Assembly: GCF_009805705.1 (NCBI RefSeq)
Contig: NZ_VSMB01000019.1
Coordinates: 1-64,000 of the forward strand
Origin: Ruania rhizosphaerae
GTDB lineage: Bacteria; Actinomycetota; Actinomycetes; Actinomycetales; Beutenbergiaceae
Direction of reading: 5' to 3'
Length of the DNA stretch: 64,000 bases
Position 1 is the stretch's first letter; the number at the start of each line of letters is the position of its first letter. The translations under genes and the position numbers were made by a program. Positions 52,373-60,440 of the stretch are shown here, one piece after another. The notes under the pieces were generated by a model that was not told where the DNA came from, did no database searches, and saw only the letters and a program-made list of their open reading frames with translations.

Positions 52373-54022
52373 ATGAGCACCTACCATCCCGAAGGATTGA
52401 AGACCGCTCCCGACCCGGGCGAGCAGCCGCCGTCGAGCACTCCGGCAGGCCCGCGGCTGGGCCTGCGAGGCTGGCTGCGGTGGATGTGGCGGCAGCTGAC
52501 CAGCATGCGGGTGGCCCTCATGTTGTTGTTACTGCTGGCCGCTGTCGCGCTCCCGGGGGCGTTCTTCCCGCAGCGCCCGGTGGACCCGAACGGGGTGATC
52601 CAGTACTACCGCGACCACCCTGAGACCGCGGAGGTGCTCGACTCCCTGCACCTGTTCGACGTCTACTCCTCGCCGTGGTTCTCCGCGGTCTACCTGCTGC
52701 TGTTCGCCTCGCTCATCGGCTGCATCGTGCCGCGCACCATCGCCCACGCCCGCAACCTGCGCGCCGAGCCCACGCGGGTTCCGAGGCGGTTCTCCCGCTT
52801 CGACGTCCGCTCCGAGTTGCGGACCGGGCTCAGCCCTGCCGAGACCGAGCGGACACTCATGGCTGCGCTCGGGCGGCGCTACGTTCGCCGTACCGGCGTG
52901 GAAGATCGCACGACGGCGTCCGGCAGCCAGGTGCAGGTGCGCACCATCTCCGCCGAACGGGGCAGGGGACGGGAGACGGGAAACGTCCTCTTCCACCTCG
53001 CCCTGGTGGGACTGCTGGTCGTGACGGCGTGGGGCCAGCTGGTGCACTACCGCGGTCAGATCGTGGTGGTTGAGGGGCGCACCTTCGTCAATGCTCCGCT
53101 GGACTACGACTCGTTCGACACCGGTGCCTGGTTCGCCGGGGAGTCGGTCGAGCCGTTCCGTCTTCGCCTGGACGCCTTCTCCTCGGTCTTCACCGACGAC
53201 GCCCAGCCGCGCGACTTCACCGCCTCGGTCACGCTGCTGACCCCCGACGGCGCCGAGCGTGAGCAGGACATCCGGCTGAACCACCCGCTGGAGACAGATT
53301 CGACCCGCGTGTACCTCTCCGGCAATGGGTATGCCCCGAAGGTGACGATCACCGACGCCGAGGGTGAGGTGGCGTTCGCCGATTCGACGATGTTCCTGCC
53401 CTCGGGTGACCTGTTCTACACCTCGAACGGTGTGATCATGGCCCCGGATGCGAACGGCGGTGAGTTGCAGTACGGCTTCAGCGGGGTGCTGCTGCCGACC
53501 GTGCTCGAATCCCCGGAGGGTGACCCGGTGGGCTCGGTCTACCCGGAAGCGCTCGACCCGGTCATGGTGCTCAACCTCTACACCGGTGACCTCGGGCTGG
53601 ACGATGGGCTGCCGCAGAATCTGTACACCTTGGACACCACGAATATGGAACCCGTGGCCGAGACCGGGCCCGACGGCAGCCAGACCCCGGTGCAGCTGGT
53701 GTTGCGCCCGGGGGAGACGGTCGAACTGCCGGACGGGCTGGGCACCATCACGTTCGACGGACTGCCCCGCTTCGCGGCTCTGGACGTGCGATACGACCCC
53801 TCGATCCCCTGGATGGGAGTGTTCGCGGGAATGGCATTCGTGAGCCTGATGGCCTCTCTCTTCCTGCCGCGGCGGCGCGTCTGGGCGCGCATCGCCCCCG
53901 GCCCGGGCGGGACTACAGTGGTGACGGCGGCTGCCCTGGCGCGCGGGGACGACCCGGGCTTGCGCCGTGAGCTGGACCGGGTTCTGAGTCCGCTCGGCCA
54001 GATGACGAAGGAGAACTCGTGA
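52373..54022 (+). CDS. resB: Cytochrome c biogenesis protein ResB (Ccs1)
   Basis: 549 residues from the ATG at 52373, with GAGGAGG upstream in the truncated third repeat. Three N-terminal membrane helices (about residues 45-65, 100-120, 200-220), a large extracytoplasmic domain, and a last helix near 480-500. Conserved features: LASIRVALMLLLLLA-like first helix and the FPQRPVDPNG loop. With CcsB it forms the System II heme-export and ligation complex. Confidence 0.92.
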   Translation: MSTYHPEGLKTAPDPGEQPPSSTPAGPRLGLRGWLRWMWRQLTSMRVALMLLLLLAAVALPGAFFPQRPVDPNGVIQYYRDHPETAEVLDSLHLFDVYSSPWFSAVYLLLFASLIGCIVPRTIAHARNLRAEPTRVPRRFSRFDVRSELRTGLSPAETERTLMAALGRRYVRRTGVEDRTTASGSQVQVRTISAERGRGRETGNVLFHLALVGLLVVTAWGQLVHYRGQIVVVEGRTFVNAPLDYDSFDTGAWFAGESVEPFRLRLDAFSSVFTDDAQPRDFTASVTLLTPDGAEREQDIRLNHPLETDSTRVYLSGNGYAPKVTITDAEGEVAFADSTMFLPSGDLFYTSNGVIMAPDANGGELQYGFSGVLLPTVLESPEGDPVGSVYPEALDPVMVLNLYTGDLGLDDGLPQNLYTLDTTNMEPVAETGPDGSQTPVQLVLRPGETVELPDGLGTITFDGLPRFAALDVRYDPSIPWMGVFAGMAFVSLMASLFLPRRRVWARIAPGPGGTTVVTAAALARGDDPGLRRELDRVLSPLGQMTKENS

Positions 54023-55062
54023 ACACCGATCTCGGCACTGTGAGCACGCTGCTCGTTTATGGCGCGATGGCGTGCTACATGATCGCGATGATCGCATTCG
54101 CGATCGACGTCTCGGCCCTGGGAACCGGTGCTGCGAAGGACCGGCGCCGCCGTGCTGCCGGGATCGGCATGTCCCTGACGTGGCTGGCGGTCGTGGTGCT
54201 CGCAGCGGGGACGCTGCTGCGGGGGCTGGCGGCCGGGCGGGTGCCGTGGGCGAACATGTATGAGTTCACGCTGATGTTCACGTTCTTCCTGACGGCGATC
54301 TTCCTGGGAATCCAACGGCGGCGGGACATCCGCTACATCGGCGTGGGTGTGACGCTGCTCTCGCTGCTCGCGCTCGGGCTGGCAACAGCGGTGCTCTACG
54401 TCGACGCAGATGGGGTGCAGCCGGCGCTCGACAGCTATTGGCTCGTGATCCACGTCTCGGTCGCCACCTTCGCCACCGGGCTGTTCGGGGTGAGCGCGCT
54501 GTTGTCGGTCCTGCAGCTGATCAAGGGGCGGGGGCGCGACGGCGGGTCGGGAGCCTCCGCGGGTGGGGTGGCGGCGACGACCGGGACACAGCGTGGCAGC
54601 GACCGTCCCGATGCCTTCACCGAGCGCCCAGGTGCGGTCTCTGTTTCTGCCGCTGCTGCCCCGAGTGCAGTGGTGGACAGTGCTCCGGCGGGTGCGGCTC
54701 CGGCGGGTTCCCGAACGGGAGTGCTCTCCCGGATCGTGGACGCTCTGCCGGCCGCAGCGGACCTGGAGCGGATCGCCTACCGGCTCAACGCCGTCGGGTT
54801 CGTGGCTTGGACCTTCACCCTCGTGGCCGGGGCCATCTGGGCCGAGCATGCCTGGGGCCGGCCGTGGGGCTGGGATCCGAAGGAGACCTGGACGTTCGTG
54901 ATCTGGGTGATCTACGCCGCCTATCTGCACGCCCGGGTCACCACCGGCTGGGCCGCCAACAAGTTCGCGTACTTCGCCCTGGTCGGATTCATGGCGCTGC
55001 TGGCGAACTTCTACATCGTCAACATCTTCTTCAACGGTCGCCACTCCTACTCAGGGCTGTGA
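54019..55062 (+). CDS. ccsB: Cytochrome c biogenesis protein CcsB (CcsA-like)
   Basis: 347 residues; GTG overlaps the resB stop by 4 bp. Eight membrane helices; the heme-handling Trp-rich motif WGRPWGWDPKETW lies near residue 282, with WANMYEF near 77 and external histidines (VIHVSVATF, WAEHAWG). A hydrophilic, low-complexity insert of 60 residues (about 170-230) is longer than usual. Last gene of the operon. Confidence 0.93.
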   Translation: MNTDLGTVSTLLVYGAMACYMIAMIAFAIDVSALGTGAAKDRRRRAAGIGMSLTWLAVVVLAAGTLLRGLAAGRVPWANMYEFTLMFTFFLTAIFLGIQRRRDIRYIGVGVTLLSLLALGLATAVLYVDADGVQPALDSYWLVIHVSVATFATGLFGVSALLSVLQLIKGRGRDGGSGASAGGVAATTGTQRGSDRPDAFTERPGAVSVSAAAAPSAVVDSAPAGAAPAGSRTGVLSRIVDALPAAADLERIAYRLNAVGFVAWTFTLVAGAIWAEHAWGRPWGWDPKETWTFVIWVIYAAYLHARVTTGWAANKFAYFALVGFMALLANFYIVNIFFNGRHSYSGL

Positions 55063-55095
55063 AGCACGGGTCCTGATATCAGGGTCCTGATACCG

Positions 55096-55146
55096 GCCTG
55101 CGCGGTTGTGGGTGGTCGTGTGGCTGCTGCGACCAACCGCGTAGGC
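55096..55146 (+). terminator. Hairpin after the cytochrome operon
   Basis: GCCTG-CGCGGTTG pairs with CAACCGCG-TAGGC, with an inner GGTCG/CGACC stem; imperfect, no T tract. An 11-bp direct repeat, GGGTCCTGATA, stands just before (55068 and 55082). Confidence 0.5.
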
Positions 55147-55166
55147 AGTGGAGCTCCGGTTCCTGA

Positions 55167-55529
55167 TCAGCTGGGGCGGCCGTCGCCTCGCTCCTCAGGG
55201 CCATGCCCATCGTTCTCGGGGTGGTCCTCGCCGGTGCGGTCCTCGCCATGGTGCTCGTCGTGGGTATGCCGGTCGAGGTCGGCGAGGAAGGCCGGGTCGT
55301 CGTCCGGAGCGACAGGTCGGGTGGGACGTCTCGGCGTCGTGGCGCCGCCGTTGCCGTAGGTGCGCGACATCAACAGCCAGATCAGCGGACCCAGCCCGGG
55401 CAGCACGATGATCAGCAGCACCCACAGCCAGGTCGGGACCCCGAGGCGCCGCCGTTCCTCACCGCCGACGCAGTCGATCACGCAGTACACCGCGAGCGCC
55501 AGCAGGCCCAGGCTGATCAGAATCCTCAT
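55167..55529 (-). CDS. PLDc_N domain small membrane protein
   Basis: 120 residues from the ATG at 55529. One helix (about 3-20) and a second (about 35-55) with LGVPTWLWVLLIIVLPGLGPLIWLL, the signature of the cardiolipin-synthase N-terminal-like domain, then an acidic His/Asp/Glu-rich cytoplasmic tail. Membrane protein of unknown role, common in Actinobacteria. TAGGCT 7 nt upstream suggests a leaderless message. Confidence 0.8.
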   Translation of the reverse strand: MRILISLGLLALAVYCVIDCVGGEERRRLGVPTWLWVLLIIVLPGLGPLIWLLMSRTYGNGGATTPRRPTRPVAPDDDPAFLADLDRHTHDEHHGEDRTGEDHPENDGHGPEERGDGRPS

Positions 55530-55536
55530 CACAGAC

Positions 55537-55546
55537 AGCCTACGCT
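55537..55546. promoter_or_regulatory. Overlapping divergent -10 boxes
   Basis: AGCCTACGCT: read on the minus strand it gives TAGGCT (55542-55537, 7 nt before the ATG at 55529); on the plus strand TACGCT (55541-55546, 6 nt before the GTG at 55553). The two share a TA step. Confidence 0.55.
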
Positions 55547-55552
55547 GTGTCT

Positions 55553-55930
55553 GTGCCCGTCATCGTCTACAGCGCCCTCCGCCTGCTCCTCATCGGCTTG
55601 GCCGGAGCGGGCCTCTACCTTGCCGGAATGCGAGGGGTGCTGCTCGTGGCAGCGGCGGTGCTGATCGGCGCCGCGCTCTCCTATGTGCTGCTGGACCGGT
55701 TCCGGCAGGCTTCGGCCCTGTGGTTGCAGCAACGGTCGGCCGGGCGGGAGGGAAGGTTCTCCCGATCGCTGCGCGAGGATGCCGACGCCGAGGACGAAGC
55801 ACTGGACCAGCACGGGAGCGGCTCGACAGGGGTGAGCGAGGCAGCGGTGGAGCAGTCCCCGGAACCCGGACCGGCATCCGAGGCGGACTCAGATCGTCAG
55901 CACCACGGCCAGACCGACGCCGAGCGCTAA
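55553..55930 (+). CDS. DUF4229 family membrane protein
   Basis: 125 residues from the GTG at 55553. Two membrane helices (about 2-22 and 26-46) and LDRFRQASALWLQQR typical of the DUF4229 family, then an acidic disordered tail. A member of the family often sits near menA, as here. Its last 42 bp overlap the end of menA on the opposite strand. Confidence 0.8.
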   Translation: MPVIVYSALRLLLIGLAGAGLYLAGMRGVLLVAAAVLIGAALSYVLLDRFRQASALWLQQRSAGREGRFSRSLREDADAEDEALDQHGSGSTGVSEAAVEQSPEPGPASEADSDRQHHGQTDAER

Positions 55931-56758
55931 CTCCAGCATTCCGGTGCGGCCCAGCACCGTGATCAGTTCCCTGCCGGTGGCACCGCCGACCACCTGCCTC
56001 GACAGGTGCAGTACCGGAAGGGCCAGCCCGCTCAACAGCAGCGCCCACGGCGCCCAGGCACCGATCGCGACGGCGCAGACCACACCGGCCACGAGCAGCC
56101 CGGCGTAGGCGAGACGTGCCTTGCGATCGCCCAGGCGCACCGCGAGGGTGCGTTTCCCGGCCACCGTATCGGTGGGGATGTCGCGGACGTTGTTGACCAT
56201 GAGCAGGGCGCAGGCCAGAGCGCCGATCGCGCAGGCTGCGAGGACCGCCGGAACACTGATCCGGCCCGCCTGCGTGTAGGTCGTCCCCAGCGTGGCCACG
56301 AGCCCGAAGAAGACGAACACCGCGACCTCGCCGAACCCCCGGTAGCCGTAGGGGTTCTTGCCACCGGTGTAGTACCAACCGGCGAGTACGCACAGCGCCC
56401 CGACGCCAATCAGCCACCAGGTCCCGGCCACCGCGCACAGCACGATTCCCAACACCCCGGCCACCCCGAAGGCGGCATACGCCGCTCGCTTGACCGTTGC
56501 CGCGGTAACAGTGCCGGAGGCAGTGAGCCGCACGGGACCCACGCGGACGTCGTCGGTGCCCCGGACGCCGTCGGAGTAATCATTGGCGAAGTTCACGGCG
56601 ACCTGGAGCGCCAGTGCCACCCCGGCTGCCAGCAGTGCCCGCACGAGCGAGGCCGAGTCGTCGTAGGCGGCGGCTCCGGTGCCGGCGAGCACCGGGGCGA
56701 GGGCGGCGGGCAGCGTACGTGGACGTGCGCCGTCCACCCAGTCACGCAGGGTGGGCAT
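55889..56758 (-). CDS. menA: 1,4-Dihydroxy-2-naphthoate polyprenyltransferase
   Basis: 289 residues, UbiA superfamily, about nine membrane helices. The two prenyl-diphosphate-binding Asp motifs are NFANDYSDGVRGTD (about residue 60) and NNVRDIPTD (about 190). Attaches the isoprenoid chain to DHNA, making demethylmenaquinone in the membrane. It lies downstream of menE, separated by an inverted repeat. Confidence 0.95.
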   Translation of the reverse strand: MPTLRDWVDGARPRTLPAALAPVLAGTGAAAYDDSASLVRALLAAGVALALQVAVNFANDYSDGVRGTDDVRVGPVRLTASGTVTAATVKRAAYAAFGVAGVLGIVLCAVAGTWWLIGVGALCVLAGWYYTGGKNPYGYRGFGEVAVFVFFGLVATLGTTYTQAGRISVPAVLAACAIGALACALLMVNNVRDIPTDTVAGKRTLAVRLGDRKARLAYAGLLVAGVVCAVAIGAWAPWALLLSGLALPVLHLSRQVVGGATGRELITVLGRTGMLELALGVGLAVVLTI

Positions 56759-56839
56759 GCAGGCTCCGATCGGCTAGGCGGCTCGATGCAGGATAGTCCG
56801 TGCGGGCTCGCTTGCCGGTGCCGGCAACCCTCCGGCTGA

Positions 56840-56907
56840 CCGCATCGACACGTATGCGCCGAGCCAGGCACGCGTTCGCCGCGCTCGACGCATACGTGTC
56901 GATGCGG
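56840..56907. repeat. 19-bp perfect inverted repeat between menE and menA
   Basis: CCGCATCGACACGTATGCG (56840-56858) and its exact complement (56889-56907), with a 30-nt loop. No T tract follows. Could be a terminator, an mRNA-processing hairpin or a dyad target; see findings. Confidence 0.8.
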
Positions 56908-56965
56908 CTACTCAGGCGCCGGTCGGGTCCAACTCCGCACCGGGTCCAGAGCGGGGGACGGGCGG

Positions 56966-58114
56966 TCAGCCCGGCCGGTGCAGCTCCGCCCGCCCCTCCG
57001 CCACGGCGAGCGCCGCCAGAGCGGCTGCCGCCCGCCGGTCCGGCTTCCCCGGTCCTCGGAGCGGCAGTTCCGGCAGGTGCACCAGCGCCTGGGGCGCCAG
57101 GGGTCCGCCGCCGACGGCGTCACGCATCTGTGCGAGGGTGGCCGGGCCGGCCACCACGGCCGTCACGCGCTGCCCCCACTGCTCGTCCGGAACCCCGACG
57201 ACGAGGCACTCCACGAATCCGGCGTCCGCGAGTCGTCGCTCCACGTGCGCCGGATGGACGTTCACCCCGCCGGTGATGATCACCTCGTCGAGCCGGCCCA
57301 GCACCTGCAGACGGCCGGCCTCGAACCGGCCCGAGTCGGTGGTGCGCAGCCAGCGGGTGCCGTCTCGCTCCACGAGCTCCGAACGCAGCGCACCCTGTGA
57401 TGCAGTCTCCTCGCCCGGGTCGAGGTATGCCGTCGCGAGCACCGGACCGGCGATCTCGATCCGCCCCTGCGAACCTGCCGTGCGCACCTGCACGCCGTCC
57501 AGCGGGACGCCGTCGTACACGCAGCCACCGCACGTCTCGGTCATGCCGTAGGTGGTGACCACGGCGATCCCGGCCTCCCGGGCGCGTTCCAGCAGCGCCG
57601 GCGGGGTGGCGGCTCCGCCCACCAGCACGGCGGCACAGGTGCGCAGCGCGGCCACGCACGCTGCGCCGTCGGGGGCCTCCAGGATGCGCAGGAGCTGGGT
57701 GGGCACGAGGGAGAGGTACCGCGGCACGTCGGTGCGCATCCGAGCCACGGCTGCGGCGAGGGCGGTAGGGCGGAACGGGCCTGGTTCCATCAGCACGGGT
57801 GAGGTGCCGGCGAGGATCGAGCGCACCAGCACCTGCACCCCGGCCACGTGATCGGCGGGCAGGGTCAGCAGCCACTGACCCGGACCGGCCAGACGGGCGT
57901 AGGTGGCGTCGGTGCTGGCGCGCAGTGCGGCGGCGCTCAGGGCGACGGCTCGTGCGTTCCCGGTCGACCCGGAGGTGCCGAGCACCAGTGCCGTGCCTGA
58001 CAGTGTGCCCGCCCGATCTGCTACCGACTGCGCCGCAGGTCCGAGCAGTACCGGCTCTGCGCCGTCCAGCGCGTCTGCCAGGCGGGGTAGCAGGGCGCTC
58101 GCGAGGGTGGACAC
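56966..58114 (-). CDS. menE: o-Succinylbenzoate-CoA ligase
   Basis: 382 residues, short actinobacterial type. Adenylate-forming enzyme motifs: GTSGSTGNARAVALS, YGMTETCGGCVYD, TTDSGRFEAGRLQVLGRLDEVIITGG and a catalytic Lys in GPGKPDRRAA. Activates o-succinylbenzoate with ATP and CoA in menaquinone synthesis. GTG start with TAGGCT 6 nt upstream, leaderless. Confidence 0.93.
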   Translation of the reverse strand: MSTLASALLPRLADALDGAEPVLLGPAAQSVADRAGTLSGTALVLGTSGSTGNARAVALSAAALRASTDATYARLAGPGQWLLTLPADHVAGVQVLVRSILAGTSPVLMEPGPFRPTALAAAVARMRTDVPRYLSLVPTQLLRILEAPDGAACVAALRTCAAVLVGGAATPPALLERAREAGIAVVTTYGMTETCGGCVYDGVPLDGVQVRTAGSQGRIEIAGPVLATAYLDPGEETASQGALRSELVERDGTRWLRTTDSGRFEAGRLQVLGRLDEVIITGGVNVHPAHVERRLADAGFVECLVVGVPDEQWGQRVTAVVAGPATLAQMRDAVGGGPLAPQALVHLPELPLRGPGKPDRRAAAALAALAVAEGRAELHRPG

Positions 58115-58120
58115 GAACCC

Positions 58121-58126
58121 AGCCTA
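58121..58126 (-). promoter_or_regulatory. -10 box TAGGCT, leaderless menE start
   Basis: TAGGCT on the minus strand, 6 nt before the GTG at 58114. Confidence 0.5.
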
Positions 58127-58187
58127 CGATCGCTGCGCACCACGAGCGGTGCTCCTCGGCCCGAAGGGGTCGTCGCGGGAGAGCGTC

Positions 58188-58193
58188 TAGAGT
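58188..58193 (+). promoter_or_regulatory. -10 box, leaderless lipoprotein start
   Basis: TAGAGT lies 7 nt before the GTG at 58201. Confidence 0.4.
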
Positions 58194-58200
58194 GGGGTTC

Positions 58201-59292
58201 GTGCTTCACGCGCCCGCCACCACCGGACCCTCATCCCCTCGACGGATCGGGCGTGCGGCGGCCGCGGCGTTGGTGCTGATGGTGGCAGCCTGTACGAGCC
58301 CCAGCGATCCTGCCCCCATGCCCACCCCCTCGGCAGAGCCCACCCGCACCCCCACGATCGCGGACAAGCAGCATCCGCCCGAACCCGAGGTGCTGGCGAC
58401 CTGGCCGCTGACCGGGGAGCCGCTCGGGGAGGATGCGGGTGACCACCCGGCGATGTCGATCAAGATCGAGAATTCCGATCAGGCGCGACCGCAGACGGGA
58501 CTGCAGGCGGCCGACGTGGTCTGGGAAGAGATGGTCGAAGGCGGGATCACCCGTTTCAACGCCGTCTACCACTCCGAGCTGCCTGGCCAGGTGGGTCCGG
58601 TGCGCTCGGTGCGACCGATGGACGCCGCGATGTCCGCGCCCTATCAGGGGCTGCTCATCGCCTCCGGTGGTCAGGCGCCGTTCATCAACGCCGCCCGGAG
58701 CGCCGGCTCGCAGATCCTCACCGACGACCTCGGGCACGGCGGCTTCACCCGCAGCAGCGCCCGCTTCGCCCCCCACAACCTGTACGGCACCCCGTCCCTC
58801 TTCCTGGAGCAGGCCGACGGCGACCATTCCGATCCGCCGCCCGAGCAGTTGTTCTTCGCTCGGCAGGGCACCGGCGCGACCGCAGTCACGGACGGCAGCC
58901 CTGCGGAAGGCGTGACGATCTCGTTTCCGCGAGCGACGCCGTCGTGGACCTGGGATGGTGAGGCCTGGCTGCGCAGCGAGGGCGGCGGGCCGGCCACGAC
59001 GGAGGACACAGGGCGTCTCAGTGCGGTGAATGTGGTGGTGCTGCGGGTGCAGGTGACCACGACCTCCTATGTGGACCCCTCCGGGGCGAACGTGCCGGAG
59101 ACCATCATGACCGGTGGTGGTGAGGCGATCGTGGCCACCGGAGGGCAGTCGATCGAGGCCACCTGGGCCAAGGACGGCGTAGCCGATCCGGTCGTGCTGA
59201 CCACTGCCGACGGGGACGAGGTGCTCCTCGCGCCCGGTAATACCTGGATCGAGCTGGTGCCCACGTCCGGGGCCAGCGTGGACGTGTCCTGA
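58201..59292 (+). CDS. DUF3048 (YerB-like) lipoprotein
   Basis: 363 residues from the GTG at 58201. Lipoprotein signal with Cys31 (LMVAAC), a Pro/Thr linker, then the DUF3048 N- and C-terminal domains: MSIKIENSDQARPQTGLQAAD, VDVVYHSELPGQVGPVRSVRPMD-like segment and AGSQILTDDLGHGGFTRSS. Exported, lipid-anchored; function unknown. Divergent from menE. Confidence 0.85.
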   Translation: MLHAPATTGPSSPRRIGRAAAAALVLMVAACTSPSDPAPMPTPSAEPTRTPTIADKQHPPEPEVLATWPLTGEPLGEDAGDHPAMSIKIENSDQARPQTGLQAADVVWEEMVEGGITRFNAVYHSELPGQVGPVRSVRPMDAAMSAPYQGLLIASGGQAPFINAARSAGSQILTDDLGHGGFTRSSARFAPHNLYGTPSLFLEQADGDHSDPPPEQLFFARQGTGATAVTDGSPAEGVTISFPRATPSWTWDGEAWLRSEGGGPATTEDTGRLSAVNVVVLRVQVTTTSYVDPSGANVPETIMTGGGEAIVATGGQSIEATWAKDGVADPVVLTTADGDEVLLAPGNTWIELVPTSGASVDVS

Positions 59293-59301
59293 GGAGGATG
59301 A

Positions 59302-60069
59302 ATGAGTGACGTACGGATCGGTGTCCAGCTCCAGCCCCAGCATGCGGGGGAGTACCGGCTCGTCCGGGACGCGGTGCTCCGCGCCGAGGACGCGGGCGTG
59401 GACATCGTCTTCAACTGGGACCACTTCTTCCCGCTCACGGGTGACCCGGAGGGGTACCACTACGAGTGCTGGACCATGCTCGGCGCCTGGGCCGAGCAGA
59501 CCGAGCGGGTGCAGATCGGGGCGCTCGTCACCGGCGGCGGGTATCGCAATCCCGACCTGCTCGCCGACATGGCCCGAACCGTCGATCACATCAGCGACGG
59601 CCGGCTGATCCTCGGGGTCGGCGCCGGCTGGAACGAGCGCGACTACGCCGAGTACGGCTACGAGTTCGGCACGCCGGGCACCCGGCTCGCACTCTTCAAG
59701 GAGTACCTGCCGCGGCTCGTGGGTCGCCTGCAGCGGCTGACCCCGGCCCCGGTGGGAGAGCTGCCGTTGCTCATCGGCGGCGGGGGAGAGCGCAAGACGC
59801 TGCGGTTGGTAGCCGAGTACGCCGATATGTGGCACGCGTTCGGCGACCTGGAGACGTTCACCCACAAGAGCGGTGTACTTGAGCGGCACTGCGCCGATGT
59901 GGGGCGCGACGCCTCTCAGATCCCCCGGTCGACCGCCTGGCCCGGCGCGGACCAGGCTGATGCCTTCGTCGATGCCGGGGTGGGTCTTTTCACCATCGGC
60001 ACCACCGGACCGGACTACGACCTGGACGAGGTGCGGGCCGCCGTCGCCTGGCGGGACACACGCGGCTGA
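59302..60069 (+). CDS. LLM-class F420-dependent oxidoreductase
   Basis: 255 residues; AGGAGG precedes the ATG. Luciferase-like TIM barrel with VFNWDHFFPLTGDPEG, GALVTGGGYRNPDLLADMARTVDHISDGRLILGVGAGW and PLLIGGGGERKTLRL, the pattern of F420-binding family members such as Mycobacterium homologues. F420 use is inferred from family; substrate unknown. The upstream lipoprotein gene ends 9 bp before it, so they share a transcript. Confidence 0.85.
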   Translation: MSDVRIGVQLQPQHAGEYRLVRDAVLRAEDAGVDIVFNWDHFFPLTGDPEGYHYECWTMLGAWAEQTERVQIGALVTGGGYRNPDLLADMARTVDHISDGRLILGVGAGWNERDYAEYGYEFGTPGTRLALFKEYLPRLVGRLQRLTPAPVGELPLLIGGGGERKTLRLVAEYADMWHAFGDLETFTHKSGVLERHCADVGRDASQIPRSTAWPGADQADAFVDAGVGLFTIGTTGPDYDLDEVRAAVAWRDTRG

Positions 60070-60248
60070 GCGATGCGCAGGTGTGCGCACCGGCGTTGAG
60101 CCCGTGTGCCGGGGTGCAGCACTGGACTGGAGCGCCTCACGCGAGTCGTGTCTGTCCACCCCAGGGATGACGGCCGCTGCGCCACAGGGCGGAGGCGGGT
60201 GCTCGAACGCGAGCCCCGGGGCCGATGCCCGGAGGCGGTGGTGGCGGC

Positions 60249-60254
60249 GACGAT
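60249..60254 (+). promoter_or_regulatory. -10 box, leaderless start of a small membrane protein
   Basis: GACGAT lies 6 nt before the ATG at 60261. Weak. Confidence 0.3.
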
Positions 60255-60260
60255 CGAACC

Positions 60261-60440
60261 ATGACCACGATCGACGCCCCCACGCCCACCGACCCCACCG
60301 ATCCGACTCAGCCGCGCCCCATCCGTGACTCGCTGCTGCCAGCGACACTCGCCCTGCTCGCCGTGCTCGCGCTGCTCACCGGCGCCGCGGTCGCGCTCGG
60401 CGCGATCGTGCGGGTCATCGCCTCCTACGTCCTGACGTGA
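60261..60440 (+). CDS. Small single-pass membrane protein
   Basis: 59 residues from the ATG at 60261. A Thr/Pro/Asp-rich first half (repeats of TDPTDPT) then one membrane helix (about residues 25-55). No family recognised. It overlaps the 3' end of the TPR gene on the opposite strand by 16 bp. Confidence 0.45.
   Translation: MTTIDAPTPTDPTDPTQPRPIRDSLLPATLALLAVLALLTGAAVALGAIVRVIASYVLT

Noticed and set aside
55068-55092. 11-bp direct repeat GGGTCCTGATA
   Set aside because: Only two copies, short, no structure around it; noted in the terminator entry and not given its own entry.
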